Below, piece after piece: positions 62,379 through 64,000 of a stretch of 64,000 bases of DNA. The notes under the pieces were generated by a model that worked only from the letters and a program-made list of their open reading frames with translations, was not told where the DNA came from and did no database searches. The translations under genes and the position numbers were made by a program. Origin of the DNA: Linnemannia hyalina (lineage: Eukaryota > Mortierellomycota > Mortierellomycetes > Mortierellales > Mortierellaceae); the NCBI GenBank assembly GCA_019671135.1, contig JAHRHY010000016.1:124001-188000 (forward strand), read 5' to 3'. Numbering within the stretch: position 1 is the stretch's first letter; every line of letters begins with the position of its first letter.

Positions 62379-64000
62379 AATTGTAGTGTCACTTATTTAT
62401 TTAATACAAACGTGGGACTCTATGTTGCAAGGCGGGAAGGCCTTGTGGCGTTCCACCTAATGGTAATTTCCAAATATCGAAATGGGGTATCGCAATCGTG
62501 TGAGTAGCTCTGTCTCTACCAGACGATCAGGTTCAAGTTTTTCTCCTCGCATCTTTATCCTCCTCTCGCTTGTGACAGTGATCTTAATGGCAGGATGCGA
62601 CAAGGTCAAAAAACCAGCAAGCGCAAATTTACAACCACCACACCATTAGCCCTGCGGACGACATCGCTACCTACTATAAATAAGTGTGCGAGTTAGATAG
62701 GTAAACTGGGACAGGAGAACCGACATATGTGGTACAGGTGCATGATTAAAATTGGTGCGGGTTCAAATGCAAGCACATTGTGGTACAGGAACAAAGTGTA
62801 GGTGTATATTATAGGTGTATGGTCAGGGCGCCGTAGTAAGCGTCTAATGCTCTAATGCACCTCCAACGCACACATAGCCCACCATCTATACTTTTGCCAC
62901 TGTCATTGCCCCTTTCTCTCGTCCCTTAAGTACCCCTCACCCTCCCTGTTATTTCCCCATCCTTGACCCTTTACTTTCCAATCGTGCACTCTATCTTATA
63001 CTCCATGACCATCAACACTTCATTTCTCTCCAAACCACCGCACGAGGGCTACAACCACTTGGCTACCTGGAAAATGCATCTCACGACGTCTGACCTCCTC
63101 CACCTCAAACTCCCCACATCGTTCAACAAACTCAAACCCAAACATAATACTCTCAATCAACCACTTGTGCCCGCTCGGGAACACTGCCAACGTGCCACGT
63201 TTAGCCGCAGGTTGTCAGGTTTAGGTTTTGACCGAACGTGTCTTGCATTTTGATTCGGTCACGTGACATCCGCCACCAACTTGATTCTTGCAACCAGTCC
63301 GGCTGAAGCCCGTGCTCAGCTGCCAGAGAAGAAGCGCCAGAACGAGAAACGCCAACCCCCTCCCCCGATCGAACCACCCCCGACCGACACTAAGAATCCT
63401 ACCTAACATTTTTAGTCTATTTTCTCTGTATTTTATTTGCCCTGCCATTTTCCGGTTCTCTGTTTATCTGTTTTTCCTAGTTTAGATGTAGTTTGTGTGC
63501 TTTCTTGGAAAGTATTTTATTTTTACATCTTTTGATTTGGCGGTTACTCGAAGTTGACGAGTATTGGTTTTCTGCAAAACAAAACAAAAAGCGACCAGTC
63601 CGGCTGGATTGAGTTCCGTTAACAACCATCTTTGCCTTTTTGCCTCATCATCCATTTGTCTCTGTCATTCGTTTTGCCATTTGTCGTTTGCCTGCTCCCA
63701 TTCCGGTTCCGTTCTAGGGCCCGTCTTGGCCCCTTTCTGTTTAACCGGTTCCTGGCAACATAAATAGACCCCTGCTCACCCTGTCTTGTTCTTCAAACTA
63801 CAACAACTCATTTCCATCTGTACTCTGCCTTTCTTCTGCACATTATTCTTCCTCACCCTTTCCTCTCTCTTCATAATAAAACATAACAATACACATTCTT
63901 ACGAGTCCTGTCTGATCACTGCCCAGCGGTATGGACACCGTCGTCCACTATCCCTTGACAATGCCATTCGTTACGGCAACCTATCTCCAGCCTTTACCCT
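62379..64000. other. Right-end region without supported gene
   Basis: 1.6 kb. A 46-codon frame ending at 63405 ('ATSPAEARAQLPEKKRQNEK', Pro-rich tail, stop) looks like the end of a longer protein, possibly of a retroelement. A motif CCAGTCCGGCTG occurs at 63294 and 63595. A TATA-like ACATAAATAG at 63758 and AATAAAA at 63873 follow. These could be parts of an LTR, but no second LTR or primer-binding site is inside the window. Confidence 0.3.

Noticed and set aside
1..64000. CRISPR arrays, rRNA or tRNA genes, insertion sequences with transposase
   Set aside because: None seen; the tandem arrays present are contiguous minisatellites without spacers, and no transposase or integrase motif was found.

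Overview
The window reads as a chromosomal segment of an early-diverging fungus, most likely Mortierellomycota (Mortierella, Linnemannia or a relative). This is inferred from short GT-AG introns of about 90-120 bases, pyrimidine-rich untranslated leaders, large intron-less F-box/LRR genes, a NACHT-type NTPase with an alpha-helical N-terminus, and the fungal-type composite nitrate and nitrite reductases. No search was run, so the genus is a guess.

Left part (1-17 kb): mostly conserved genes. There is a 5'-truncated DEDDy-type 3'-5' exonuclease, an acidic/lysine-rich nuclear-type protein, a small secreted four-cysteine protein whose intron is best explained as GC-AG, a UCP/dicarboxylate-type mitochondrial carrier (minus strand), and a 2130-residue ZNFX1-like SF1 helicase reconstructed from five exons. 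The helicase has an RGG N-terminus, NF-X1 zinc fingers and a C-terminal RZ-type zinc finger.

Middle part (8-47 kb): a decaying array of two related F-box/LRR families. Family A lies always on the minus strand: A0 remnant 8.05-8.67 kb, A1 pseudogene 17.7-19.6, A2 intact 23.5-25.6, A3 pseudogene 31.6-33.5, A4 pseudogene 45.1-47.0. Family B lies always on the plus strand: B1 intact 21.4-23.3, B2 remnant 31.03-31.48, B3 intact 33.8-35.8, B4 remnant 36.1-36.5. A convergent B-A pair occurs twice, so blocks rather than single genes were copied. Placed between them are an arsenic locus (an intact ACR3 arsenite exporter behind a broken bacterial-class arsenate reductase), a 1441-residue protein with two tandem NACHT-like NTPase modules, a six-exon FAD monooxygenase, and a 72-base near-perfect inverted repeat.

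Right part (49.8-62.4 kb): an intact cytosolic-type lectin (five FG-GAP/propeller-like repeats, a cyanovirin-N homology domain and a Gly-rich C-terminal module), then a complete nitrate assimilation cluster: nitrite reductase (-), nitrate reductase (-), nitrate transporter (+). The last two are divergent and share a promoter with four HGATAR sites. Together they import nitrate, reduce it to nitrite and reduce nitrite to ammonium. A 9-copy 15-base minisatellite lies between the two reductase genes. The final 1.6 kb holds no gene I can support.
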